Shown: piece by piece, positions 1-7,900 of the stretch
How positions within the stretch are numbered: position 1 is the stretch's first letter
Layout: every line of letters starts with the position of its first letter
NCBI GenBank assembly: GCA_964424335.1
Contig: CAYRIY010000003.1
Location: forward strand, 1-64,000
Origin: CAYRIY01 sp964424335
Lineage (GTDB): Bacteria; Bacillota; Limnochordia; DTU080; RSA5
Length of the DNA stretch: 64,000 nucleotides
Direction: 5' to 3'
Made by a program: the position numbers and the translations under genes
The notes under the pieces: generated by a model
The model's input: the letters and a program-made list of their open reading frames with translations, nothing else
Told to the model about the DNA's origin: nothing
The model's database searches: none

Positions 1-42
1 TATCGCTTCTACAGCTTTGGCGACGCGATGCTTATCGATTGA
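1..42 (+). CDS. queA: QueA, C-terminal 13 residues (partial)
   Basis: Only the last 13 codons and a TGA stop lie in the window. They read YRFYSFGDAMLID, which matches the conserved (R)F(F/Y)SFGDAMLI tail of S-adenosylmethionine:tRNA ribosyltransferase-isomerase. This enzyme adds the epoxy-cyclopentane ring in queuosine synthesis. The queA-tgt order is the usual one in Bacillota and supports the call. The rest of the gene is upstream of position 1. Confidence 0.85.
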   Translation, partial: YRFYSFGDAMLID

Positions 43-73
43 GCCGATTGCGAGAGGGTGTCAATGACAAGCG

Positions 74-1204
74 ATGTTTCGATTTAAGCTCGAGACGGGA
101 ACGGACCCGGTAGGTCCTCGGACAGGCGTGGTTTCGACGCCCCATGGAGATATTCCGACACCTGTGTTCATGCCGGTCGGCACTTTGGGCACCGTAAAAG
201 CGATGTCCCCGGACGAATTGGTCGAGCTTGGGGCGCGTATCATTTTGTGTAACACGTACCACTTGTACTTGAGGCCGGGCGCGGACGTCGTGCGCGAAGC
301 GGGCGGATTGCACTCGTTCATCGGTTGGCAGCGGCCGATCCTCACCGACAGCGGCGGCTTTCAAGTATTCAGCCTGTCGGGCTTGCGAAAGATCGTGGAG
401 GACGGCGTGTGGTTTCGCTCGCACCTGGACGGTTCGTCACACTTCATCGGGCCGCGGGAGGCGATGCGGATCCAGGAGGATCTCGGGGCGGACATCATCA
501 TGTGCTTTGACGTATGCCCGCCCTATCCGGCGTCTCGGGAGGAAGTCGAACGTGCTGTCGCTCGCACGCTCGACTGGGCGCGCATTTGCCGAGAGACGCA
601 CGATAAGCCCGAGCAGGCGCTGTTTGGGATCGTGCAAGGCGGGGTTCACAAGGACTTGCGAGAGGCGTGCGCCCGCGCCCTCGTCGACCTCGACTTTCCG
701 GGATATGCCGTCGGGGGCCTCAGCGTCGGGGAGCCCAAAGAGGACATGAATGACACCGTGGCTTGGACGCTCCAGTTTCTGCCGACGGAGAAACCCCGTT
801 ACTTGATGGGCGTCGGCGCCCCGGACGACTTGATCGAAGGGATCAGTCGCGGCATTGACATGTTCGACTGCGTGCTTCCAACGAGGATCGCACGTCATGG
901 CAGCGTCTTTACATGGCGCGGCCAGATCACGATACGAAATGCGGAATATGCAAGGGATTTCACGCCTCTGGATCCGGAATGCGGATGCTACACGTGCAAG
1001 CGCTTTACGCGTGCATACATCCGGCACCTGCTAAAAGCCAACGAGATCCTGGGGATGCGCCTGACGACATACCACAATCTGGCCTTTCTCAGGGATCTCG
1101 TCGCCAGGGCCAGAGACGCGATCATAGCGGGTGAGTTCGAGGCGTGGAAGGCGGAGACGCTTGCGAGGATCGCGCCCTCAAGAGCAAACAGAAAGCGCGG
1201 CTAG
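74..1204 (+). CDS. tgt: Queuine/preQ1 tRNA-guanine transglycosylase
   Basis: This 376-residue protein has the normal length for bacterial Tgt, which swaps guanine-34 for preQ1 in GUN-anticodon tRNAs. The motif DSGGFQVF (residues 92-99) holds one catalytic Asp, and FDCVLPT (264-270) holds the nucleophilic Asp265. The zinc site is Cys303, Cys305, Cys308 and His334. The ATG at 74 follows a GAGAGGGTG-like ribosome site and comes 31 nt after queA, so the two are probably cotranscribed. yajC and secDF follow, as in other Bacillota. Confidence 0.97.
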   Translation: MFRFKLETGTDPVGPRTGVVSTPHGDIPTPVFMPVGTLGTVKAMSPDELVELGARIILCNTYHLYLRPGADVVREAGGLHSFIGWQRPILTDSGGFQVFSLSGLRKIVEDGVWFRSHLDGSSHFIGPREAMRIQEDLGADIIMCFDVCPPYPASREEVERAVARTLDWARICRETHDKPEQALFGIVQGGVHKDLREACARALVDLDFPGYAVGGLSVGEPKEDMNDTVAWTLQFLPTEKPRYLMGVGAPDDLIEGISRGIDMFDCVLPTRIARHGSVFTWRGQITIRNAEYARDFTPLDPECGCYTCKRFTRAYIRHLLKANEILGMRLTTYHNLAFLRDLVARARDAIIAGEFEAWKAETLARIAPSRANRKRG

Positions 1205-1307
1205 TGAGCTGGCCTGTTGGTAGAGGAGTCCCGGTTTGGCCCGTCGAACCTAAAGAAGGTTTTGCCGAAGTTATGCTGTTGATAACAGGGAAAAGGAGGA
1301 GATACAC

Positions 1308-1601
1308 GTGACGTTCATGCAAGCCGCTCAAGGGACCGGGTCCGTGCTCGGCTCGTTTCTCCCGCTCATCATCATCTTCGCTGTGTTCTATTTCGTCTTG
1401 ATCCGACCGCAACAGATGCAGCAAAAGAAGCGCAGAGAGATGCTCGAAGCGCTGAAGAAGGGCGACAAAGTGATCACTGTGGGCGGAGTCCACGGAGAGA
1501 TTACGTCGATCCACGACGACGACCTCACCGTCCGCATCGCAGACAAGGTCGAGATTCGCATGACCCGTGCGGGCATCAGCCGGGTCAAGGGGCAGGAGTA
1601 G
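1308..1601 (+). CDS. yajC: Preprotein translocase accessory subunit YajC
   Basis: This 97-residue protein has one N-terminal membrane segment (about residues 14-32) followed by the RPQQ motif and a basic cytoplasmic domain with the GDKVITVGGVHGEI pattern typical of YajC. YajC associates with SecDF at the Sec translocon. The GTG start at 1308 has a strong AAGGAGGAG ribosome site 8-9 nt upstream. A 103-nt gap separates it from tgt, where I see no clear promoter or terminator. The next gene starts 1 nt after its stop. Confidence 0.95.
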   Translation: MTFMQAAQGTGSVLGSFLPLIIIFAVFYFVLIRPQQMQQKKRREMLEALKKGDKVITVGGVHGEITSIHDDDLTVRIADKVEIRMTRAGISRVKGQE

Positions 1602-1602
1602 G

Positions 1603-2316
1603 ATGGGCCGGTCAAACCGGGGCCCCGCTGAAAGCGGCGGGCAAAGCAGAACCTCGCCGGTCACCCTCGATGAGGTGAAGGCGCACCCGCTGATTTCAAC
1701 ATTCATCGAGAAGGCGGACCAGCACCTCGGCGCCATGGGCTTTACCGAGCATGGGTACCGACATGTCGAGTTGGTCTCCAACATTTCGCGCAACGTGCTC
1801 TCAAGACTTGGGGCCCCGGAGCGCACCTGCGAACTGGGAGCCATTGCTGGATACACCCACGACATCGGCAACGCCGTCGGGCGCTCCGGACATGAGAGCA
1901 CGGGCGCGATGCTGGTCACGATGGCTTTGCGCGACCTTGCGATGGATCCGGCCGAGATCGCTGTGGTCGCCGGCGCCGTGGGCAATCACGAGGAGTCGAC
2001 CGGGACGCCGGTCAACGACGTCGCGGCGGCGCTGATCCTCGCCGACAAGTCGGACGTACACCGAACTCGCGTGCGAAACGACGACATTGCGACCTTTGAC
2101 ATCCACGACCGAGTCAACTACGCGGCCGTCCGCTCGTTCTTGAACGTCGACGCCGAGCTTCGCACCATCACTTTGGAACTCGAGATCGAGACCGAGATTT
2201 GCCCCGTGATGGAGTACTTTGAGATCTTTCTCACTCGGATGTTGATGTGCCGGCGTGCTGCCGAGTTTTTGGAATGCAAGTTTCACTTGAATATCAACGG
2301 CGCCTCATTGTTGTAA
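1603..2316 (+). CDS. HD-domain phosphohydrolase of unknown substrate
   Basis: The 237-residue protein has HD-superfamily signatures: a His near residue 54, the metal-binding YTHDIGN motif (about 84-90), GNHEES (about 127-132) and a later Asp in ILADKSD. Such enzymes hydrolyse phosphate esters or cyclic nucleotides; the substrate here cannot be told. An in-frame ATG at 1567 lies inside yajC; I chose 1603 because it follows the yajC stop directly and AGGAGTAGG serves as its ribosome site. It is probably cotranscribed with yajC and precedes the secDF promoter. Confidence 0.85.
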   Translation: MGRSNRGPAESGGQSRTSPVTLDEVKAHPLISTFIEKADQHLGAMGFTEHGYRHVELVSNISRNVLSRLGAPERTCELGAIAGYTHDIGNAVGRSGHESTGAMLVTMALRDLAMDPAEIAVVAGAVGNHEESTGTPVNDVAAALILADKSDVHRTRVRNDDIATFDIHDRVNYAAVRSFLNVDAELRTITLELEIETEICPVMEYFEIFLTRMLMCRRAAEFLECKFHLNINGASLL

Positions 2317-2352
2317 ACGCAGCGCGGCGTCAAGTTGGCGATTTCTTTGAAA

Positions 2353-2382
2353 TTGACAGGTTGGGCGGGCTGCGGCTATAAT
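2353..2382 (+). promoter_or_regulatory. Sigma-A promoter for secDF
   Basis: A perfect TTGACA at 2353-2358 and a perfect TATAAT at 2377-2382 are 18 nt apart. Transcription should start near 2389, giving a leader of about 125 nt before secD. This is the best promoter by consensus in the window. Confidence 0.85.
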
Positions 2383-2396
2383 GACGTTGTCCTTGT

Positions 2397-2493
2397 GGGC
2401 CGTCGATCATGGTAGGTCCCAAATCTATCTACAGTCGGCCCAATATTCCATTTTGAAATAGGGCCCGGCGGCGGGTGTTGCCCCGGGCCTTTT
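2397..2493 (+). promoter_or_regulatory. Attenuator-like leader of secDF with intrinsic terminator
   Basis: Three mutually exclusive pairings are visible. Hairpin 1 pairs GGGCCG (2397-2402) with CGGCCC (2436-2441) and contains GTAG/CTAC (2412-2415/2429-2432). A terminator pairs GGCCCGG (2462-2468) with CCGGGCC (2483-2489), followed by TTTT. A competing hairpin pairs GGCCC (2437-2441) with GGGCC (2461-2465), extended by TATT/AATA. That is the layout of an attenuator with anti-antiterminator, antiterminator and terminator. The T tract is short. I recognise no known riboswitch class. Confidence 0.55.
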
Positions 2494-2512
2494 CCAGTGC
2501 GAAAGGGGAGAC

Positions 2513-3733
2513 ATGCCTTTGAGACGGGGAACAGGTTTGAGACTGCTCGGGCTGCTCGCGCTCGCCGCCTGCGCGGCCCTGGTCTTGTATTTGCAACCGC
2601 TGCGTTACGGTCTCGACCTCCAAGGGGGCGTGCACGTCGTCATGCAGGTCGACGAGTCGTACACTGCTCCGGTGACCCGCGAGGTCATGGAACGGACCAA
2701 GGCCGTCATCGATCGCCGGGTGAATGCGCTTGGCGTCGCCGAGCCAATCGTGCAGCTTAGCGGTGATCGACGCGTGATCGTCGAACTGCCGGGCGTTCAC
2801 GATCAGCAGACTGCGATCGATACGATCGGAAAGACAGCGCTCCTCGAGTTTAAGGATCCAAACGGCATTACGGTCTTTACGGGCGCTGAGCTGCGCAATG
2901 CAACGCTCTCCTCCGACCAATTCGGGCGGCCCGCCGTTGCGATTCAACTCAACGACCATGGCGCTCGTCTCTTTGCCGATCTCACGGGCAGGTACTCGTT
3001 AACTAGGCAACCGCTCCCCATCGTCCTCGACGGAGAGGTGCTCGTGGCGCCCGTTCCGGAAGGGACGATCGTCGGCGGCGAGGCGATCATCACAGGTCAA
3101 TTCACGACGGAGGAAGCGCGGCAACTGGCAATTCTCCTGCAGTCAGGATCGCTGCCGGTGCCGTTGTCGGTGATGGAGATTCGCAACGTCGGTCCCACGC
3201 TCGGGCAGGAGTCGATCGACTCGAGTCTGAGGGCCGGCATCGCCGGAGTCGTCTTGGTGCTCCTCTTCATGCTGTTTTACTATCGCTTGCCAGGCGGCGT
3301 CGCAGACGTTGCGCTCGCGATGTACGTGCTCATGCTCTTTGCGCTCCTCGTAGGCCTGCGAGCCACGCTGACGCTCCCGGGCGTTGCGGGCCTCATCCTG
3401 TCGGTGGGGATGGCCGTCGATGCGAACATCATCATATTCGAGCGAGTGAAGGAGGAGCTCCGAAGCGGCAAGCGGCTGCGGGCGAGCATTGACGCAGGTT
3501 GGAAGAGAGCGTTTGTCGCGATCTTCGACTCCAACCTCACGACGCTGATTGCTGCGGCGGTCCTCTTTTACTTTGGCACGGGACCGGTGCGAGGCTTTGC
3601 CGTCACGCTCTCGCTCGGCATTTTGCTGAGCATGTTTACGGCGATCGTCGTCACGCGGACGCTCCTTAGAGCGGTCGTAGATCGCAACCCCGAACGGTTT
3701 GTGCGCTACTTTGGGGTAAAGGAGGCTGCCTAG
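2513..3733 (+). CDS. secD: Protein translocase subunit SecD
   Basis: SecD (406 residues) works with SecF to use the proton gradient late in Sec-dependent export. Features are one N-terminal membrane segment, the YGLDLQGGVHVV motif after it, a periplasm-type P1 domain, and five C-terminal membrane segments including GMAVDANIIIFERVKEEL. The ATG at 2513 follows GAAAGGGGAG. secD and secF are separate genes here, unlike the fused SecDF of B. subtilis; secF begins right after the secD TAG. Confidence 0.96.
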   Translation: MPLRRGTGLRLLGLLALAACAALVLYLQPLRYGLDLQGGVHVVMQVDESYTAPVTREVMERTKAVIDRRVNALGVAEPIVQLSGDRRVIVELPGVHDQQTAIDTIGKTALLEFKDPNGITVFTGAELRNATLSSDQFGRPAVAIQLNDHGARLFADLTGRYSLTRQPLPIVLDGEVLVAPVPEGTIVGGEAIITGQFTTEEARQLAILLQSGSLPVPLSVMEIRNVGPTLGQESIDSSLRAGIAGVVLVLLFMLFYYRLPGGVADVALAMYVLMLFALLVGLRATLTLPGVAGLILSVGMAVDANIIIFERVKEELRSGKRLRASIDAGWKRAFVAIFDSNLTTLIAAAVLFYFGTGPVRGFAVTLSLGILLSMFTAIVVTRTLLRAVVDRNPERFVRYFGVKEAA

Positions 3734-4648
3734 ATGAATGTGATCGGAAATCGCGTCATCTATCTTGTGATTTCGGCCGTCTTGGTCGTGGCAAGCCTGG
3801 GCGTGATGGTTGTCAAAGGCTTCAACTTCGGCGTCGACTTTACCGGGGGGTCACTCCTCGAGCGCGGTTTGCCTGGAGCCGTGAGCGTCCCCGAAGTCCA
3901 GGAGGCGCTGGCCGCGCCTGAGCTCAGCCAATATGAGCTTGGAGGCAGCGTGATCCAACCCCTCGAAGGCGCCGCAGAGGGCCAAACGGTCATCTTGATT
4001 CGCACGAAAGCCTTTGAAGATCAAGGTCCGATCGCTGCGATCGACGAGGCGCTCGAGGCCCGCTTTGGCGAGGTTTCGGTCCGACGCACCGAGGTGGTAG
4101 GTCCCGTCATCGGACAGGAACTGGTGCGCCAGGCCATCCTGGCGCTCCTGATCGCAGGAGCGGGCATTTTGGTCTACATCACGTTTCGATTCGAGTATCG
4201 GTTCGGGATCGCCGGGGTGATCTCCCTCGTGCAGGCCGTCTTGATTACGCTCGGCGTCGTGTCGCTGCTAGGGCGGGAAATCAATTCGCCCTTTGTCGCA
4301 GCGATCCTCACCGTGGTCGGATACGCCATCAACGACACGATCGTAATCTTTGACCGGATTCGAGAAAACTTGCAGATTCGCAGGCGGGAGCCGCTCATGG
4401 AACTCGTCAACGTGAGCATTCGCCAGTCGCTCTCCCGGTCGATCAACACCGGTCTGACGACCCTATTTGTCCTCGTGGCGCTCTACGTCTTTGGTGGAAG
4501 CTCGATCAAGGACTTCACCCTCACGTTGATCGTCGGTGTCGTGGTGGGTGCGTTCTCATCGATTTTCGTGGCAAGCCCGCTTTGGTACGTGCTTCGGTCG
4601 ATCGGTGAAGGGCGAGAGCCGGCAAGAGCGGCGGCAAGCTCAAAATAA
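3734..4648 (+). CDS. secF: Protein translocase subunit SecF
   Basis: SecF (304 residues) has an N-terminal membrane segment, the FGVDFTGGSLLE motif (about residues 32-43), an external domain, and five further membrane segments carrying GYAINDTIVIFDRIREN. The start ATG follows the secD stop directly, with AAAGGAGGC about 10 nt upstream inside secD, so the two are translationally coupled and made together. A strong terminator follows. Confidence 0.96.
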   Translation: MNVIGNRVIYLVISAVLVVASLGVMVVKGFNFGVDFTGGSLLERGLPGAVSVPEVQEALAAPELSQYELGGSVIQPLEGAAEGQTVILIRTKAFEDQGPIAAIDEALEARFGEVSVRRTEVVGPVIGQELVRQAILALLIAGAGILVYITFRFEYRFGIAGVISLVQAVLITLGVVSLLGREINSPFVAAILTVVGYAINDTIVIFDRIRENLQIRRREPLMELVNVSIRQSLSRSINTGLTTLFVLVALYVFGGSSIKDFTLTLIVGVVVGAFSSIFVASPLWYVLRSIGEGREPARAAASSK

Positions 4649-4683
4649 AGCGGCTATTTGGTCGCGAATATGAAACGAATGGC

Positions 4684-4710
4684 AAAGGAGGGGCTCTGCC
4701 CCTCCTTTTT
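4684..4710 (+). terminator. Intrinsic terminator after secF
   Basis: GGAGGGGC (4687-4694) pairs with GCCCCTCC (4698-4705) over a 3-nt TCT loop, extended by A-T pairs into a run of five T. It ends the secDF transcription unit. Confidence 0.92.
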
Positions 4711-4739
4711 CGCGCGCTGCGATGTGGAGAACGGGTCTG

Positions 4740-4748
4740 TGTTATACT
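4740..4748 (+). promoter_or_regulatory. Extended -10 promoter before the phasin-like gene
   Basis: TGTTATACT is an extended -10 element (TGn plus TATACT at 4743-4748) between the secF terminator and the next gene. I see no convincing -35 box. Transcription would start near 4755. Confidence 0.5.
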
Positions 4749-4853
4749 GGAAACGATGGGGTTTGTCTACAACTTCGCAGAAGCGATGAGTCTTCCTGAC
4801 GCAGCCAGTAGCGGGGCGTCTACGAACAGTGCCGGGTGCAAAGGAGGTAACCC

Positions 4854-5162
4854 ATGGTAAGCGACCGGATGAGGCGCTGGATGATCGCGGGCCTTGGGAT
4901 GGCGGCTCTGACCAAAGAGAAGGTCGAAGAGTTTGTGCAGGAGCTCGTCCGTGCGGGCGAAGTCGACGGCGAGGAGTCGAAGCAGGTCGCCCGGTCTATT
5001 TTGAAACACGCCGAAGAGCAAAGAGACGAGTTGCGCCGGTTGGTGGAGCAACAGGTTCGACGCGTTCTCGCCGGTGCGGGCATGGTGACAAAAGTGGAGT
5101 ACGAGGCGCTCGAGGAGCGAGTGAAGGCGCTCGAGCAGCGCTTAGAACAAAGAGACGAGTGA
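4854..5162 (+). CDS. Phasin-like coiled-coil protein
   Basis: This 102-residue charged helical protein has a short N-terminal hydrophobic patch (IAGLGMAALTKEKVEEFV) followed by a long Glu/Arg-rich helix ending in heptads (YEALEERVKALEQRLEQ). That pattern fits the phasin/PhaI-PhaF-like family. The ATG at 4854 has a strong AAAGGAGGT ribosome site. In many Bacillota a similar small gene precedes a UbiB-family kinase, as here two genes on. There is no sign of polyhydroxyalkanoate synthesis nearby, so a storage-granule role is not supported. Confidence 0.7.
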   Translation: MVSDRMRRWMIAGLGMAALTKEKVEEFVQELVRAGEVDGEESKQVARSILKHAEEQRDELRRLVEQQVRRVLAGAGMVTKVEYEALEERVKALEQRLEQRDE

Positions 5163-5177
5163 CGTGCAGAGGAAACT

Positions 5178-5660
5178 ATGGAACTTTTCGGTCTAAAGGC
5201 CGCGGTGGTACTGCTCTCACTGGTTGGGCTAGCGGGCGCTTTCTTGCCGGCGCTCCCAGGCGTGTTGCTGATCTTTGCCGCCGCATTGCTGTACGCATGG
5301 GTGACGGGATTTCAAGTCGTGGACGCTGCGCTCCTATGGTGGCTGGGAGGGCTGGCGGCCCTCGCGCACCTCGCCGACTTTGTGACGAGCGCCGTCAGCG
5401 TAAAGTTGGTGGGAGCAAGCAAGTGGGCGATGTGGGGGGCGGGAATCGGCGCTGTCTTCGGCATTCTACTTTTGGGCCCGTGGGGGCTTTTGATCGGTCC
5501 GTTCGCCGGGGCGTTCACCGGCGAAATCCTCGCGGGGCGAGATACGAAGAGCTCGGGTAAGGCGGGAATCGCCGCAGGACTCGGCGCCCTTGTCGCCATG
5601 GTGATAAGAGGCACGATCGCCGTTGTCATGATCGCACTATTTTGGACAAGGATCTTTTAG
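5178..5660 (+). CDS. DUF456-family membrane protein
   Basis: The 160-residue protein is almost entirely hydrophobic, with about four or five membrane segments and Gly-rich stretches such as FLPALPGVLLIFAAALLYA and GPWGLLIGPFAGAFTGE, which are typical of DUF456. Its function is unknown. It starts 15 nt after the phasin-like gene with GAGGAAACT as ribosome site, and it ends 17 nt before the kinase start, so the three genes form one unit. Confidence 0.85.
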   Translation: MELFGLKAAVVLLSLVGLAGAFLPALPGVLLIFAAALLYAWVTGFQVVDAALLWWLGGLAALAHLADFVTSAVSVKLVGASKWAMWGAGIGAVFGILLLGPWGLLIGPFAGAFTGEILAGRDTKSSGKAGIAAGLGALVAMVIRGTIAVVMIALFWTRIF

Positions 5661-5677
5661 TTAATCGGGGCAAGAGG

Positions 5678-7354
5678 ATGGCGCGACGAAATCGGCCTTA
5701 CCGCCTCCGTTATTTGAGGCGTTACAGACAGATAGGAGAGGCCCTGCTCAAACACGGCTTCGGACTCTTCATCGACCAACTGGACCTGCGCCATCTCCTC
5801 CCATTTCGGCGCAGGCTCTTTCGGCGCGGCGACGGAGCTGCGCCGCTTACCGTGGGTGTTCGGCTCCGCCTTGTCTGTGAGGAACTGGGCCCGACCTTCG
5901 TCAAGCTTGGCCAGCTCCTTTCGACCCGCGCCGACCTCCTCCCGGACGAAATCACTGAGGCGCTCAGCAAACTGCAAGACGACGTTCCTCCTTTTTCGAC
6001 CGATGAGGCCGTGAAGGTAGTCCAAAGGGAACTTGGAAAGCCGATCGATGCGGTCTTTGCATCCTTTGACCCGACGCCGCTCGCAGCCGCGTCGATCTCT
6101 CAGGTGCACCGGGCCGTCCTTCACACGGGCGAGCAGGTCGTCGTCAAGATTCGCAGGCCGGGCATCGAGCGCCAGATCGAGACGGACATTCAGATTCTTC
6201 TTGGCATCGCGCAGCTCGCCAAGGAACGTCTCCGGCCCGATCTCTTCGACCCGGTCGCGGTGGTGGAGGAGTTTGCCCGGACGATCCGCCGCGAGCTCGA
6301 CTTTAGGATCGAGGGTCGCTATATCCAACGGTTTCGAGAGAATTTCTCAACGTGGGAGCACGTCCACATCCCACCGGTCTATTGGAGTTACACCACCGAT
6401 CGCCTCCTCGTTACGGAGTTTATCGAAGGCGCGAAGGTGACCGACCGAGCGCAGCTCGAGGCGTGGGAGATCGATCCTTCCGAGGTGGCCAAACGAGGCG
6501 CGGAGGCCTTTTTGAAGCAGGTGATGCTCGACGGGATGTTTCACGGGGATCCTCATCCAGGAAACGTCCTCGTGATGCCTGACGGCCGCCTCGCGTTCAT
6601 CGACTTCGGCGTTGTGGGTCAGCTCGATGAGCGGGCCATGGAGATCCTGGCGGACATGTTCATCGGTACGGTGAGGCTGGACACGGTCCGCATCGTGGAT
6701 GCGCTGCGGCGGCTCGGGTCGGTGGACGAGCGCGCCGACATCCGCGGGCTGAAGGCGGATCTAAACGACCTCGTCGAGCGACACCACGGAAGTCCGCTCA
6801 AAGAGATGGAGCTCGGACCGATACTGACGGAGCTCTTCAAGATCATCAACAAGCACCGGATCACCCTGCCGCTCGACTTCGCGCTCCTCGGCAAAGCGCT
6901 CGTTACGATGGAGGGGATCGGAAAGCAGCTCGATCCCGACTTCAATGTCCTGGAGATCGCCGAGCCGTTCGCGATGAGGCTCGTCCGTCGCCGGCTCGAT
7001 CCGAAGTGGGTAGCTCGCCAGGCATTGAGGGACGGGCGAGGATTTCTGGAGACGCTCGGCCGCATCCCGCCGGCATTCGAGCGTGCGCTCAGCTCCCTAA
7101 ACCGCGGCGAGCTCGAAATCGTCTTTACGCACAATGGGCTCGACCGCTTTATCAATCGGCTGGACGTGGTGTCCAACAGGATAAGCCTCGCAGTCGTCAT
7201 CGCAAGCCTCATCGTAGGATCGTCGCTCGTCGTGCAGACGAAAGGCGGCCCGGAAATGTTCGGACTGCCTTTGATCGGGGTCTTGGGGTACATCGTGGCG
7301 GGGCTCTTCGGCGTGATCCTCGTCATCTCGATCTTTCGTTCCGGCAGGTTTTGA
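5678..7354 (+). CDS. UbiB/AarF (ABC1) family atypical protein kinase
   Basis: The 558-residue protein carries the ABC1 signatures: KxGQ (FVKLGQLLSTRADLLPDE), an Ala-rich loop (AAASISQVHRAVL), the VVVKIRRPGIE lysine strand, and the catalytic HGDPHPGNVL and FIDFGVVGQL motifs. Two C-terminal membrane helices follow (about residues 500-555). Members support isoprenoid-quinone or lipid metabolism; the substrate is unknown here. I prefer the ATG at 5678 (GGGGCAAGAGG upstream) over the in-frame TTG at 5642, which overlaps the previous gene. Confidence 0.9.
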   Translation: MARRNRPYRLRYLRRYRQIGEALLKHGFGLFIDQLDLRHLLPFRRRLFRRGDGAAPLTVGVRLRLVCEELGPTFVKLGQLLSTRADLLPDEITEALSKLQDDVPPFSTDEAVKVVQRELGKPIDAVFASFDPTPLAAASISQVHRAVLHTGEQVVVKIRRPGIERQIETDIQILLGIAQLAKERLRPDLFDPVAVVEEFARTIRRELDFRIEGRYIQRFRENFSTWEHVHIPPVYWSYTTDRLLVTEFIEGAKVTDRAQLEAWEIDPSEVAKRGAEAFLKQVMLDGMFHGDPHPGNVLVMPDGRLAFIDFGVVGQLDERAMEILADMFIGTVRLDTVRIVDALRRLGSVDERADIRGLKADLNDLVERHHGSPLKEMELGPILTELFKIINKHRITLPLDFALLGKALVTMEGIGKQLDPDFNVLEIAEPFAMRLVRRRLDPKWVARQALRDGRGFLETLGRIPPAFERALSSLNRGELEIVFTHNGLDRFINRLDVVSNRISLAVVIASLIVGSSLVVQTKGGPEMFGLPLIGVLGYIVAGLFGVILVISIFRSGRF

Positions 7355-7425
7355 CGGGGCGCACGTGTTAATAGTACAGGGTTGGCGTGGATCTCAAGCG
7401 AGCCTTTAGGAGGCTTTGATGCGAC

Positions 7426-7872
7426 GTGCAAATGCTCATCGTGTTGGCGCTCGTATTTGCCAGCTTCGTGGCGATCTTTGCCCTGCAAAACGCGCAGACC
7501 GTTCCGATTCGGATCTTTGCATGGGAACGGGAGACTTCGGTTGCCGTCATCGTTCTGGCTACGGCCGCTGTCGGAGCCCTCTCGGCCGTGCTCGCCGGTT
7601 TCGTGCGCCAGATCAAAGCCGGGATACGCTTTCGACAACTCCGAGGCGAACTGGCCAACGTAAGTCGGCTGCTCGAGGAGGAGCGCGGGCGTGCGAGCGA
7701 GTTGCAAAGAAGGTTAGACGCCCTCGCCCAGGCTGATGAACCCGCGCCCGCCGCCTCGCCTGCGGTCTCGCCGGCTACCGGTGCGTCGCCAGCTCCCGAG
7801 AAAGCGGAATTTGAGCCACTCGAGTCCAAGGCGGACGGGGACGCTAGCGATCCCGAGCGCGAACCCACCTGA
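7426..7872 (+). CDS. LapA-domain (DUF1049) membrane protein
   Basis: The 148-residue protein has two N-terminal membrane segments with the LapA signature FALQNAQTVPIRIF, then a coiled coil (about residues 70-105) and an Ala/Pro/Glu-rich tail. LapA-type proteins are small inner-membrane scaffolds; in E. coli LapAB controls LpxC, but Gram-positive members have no assigned role. The GTG at 7426 follows TAGGAGGCT by 11-12 nt; the ATG at 7432 is an alternative. Confidence 0.8.
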   Translation: MQMLIVLALVFASFVAIFALQNAQTVPIRIFAWERETSVAVIVLATAAVGALSAVLAGFVRQIKAGIRFRQLRGELANVSRLLEEERGRASELQRRLDALAQADEPAPAASPAVSPATGASPAPEKAEFEPLESKADGDASDPEREPT

Positions 7873-7900
7873 TAGGAGCATTCAAGAGATTTTTAACGTC

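Noticed and set aside
2381..2461. 26-codon leader peptide before secD (ATG at 2381)
   Set aside because: Its ATG overlaps the -10 box, so the start codon would not be transcribed from the evident promoter, and it has no ribosome site.
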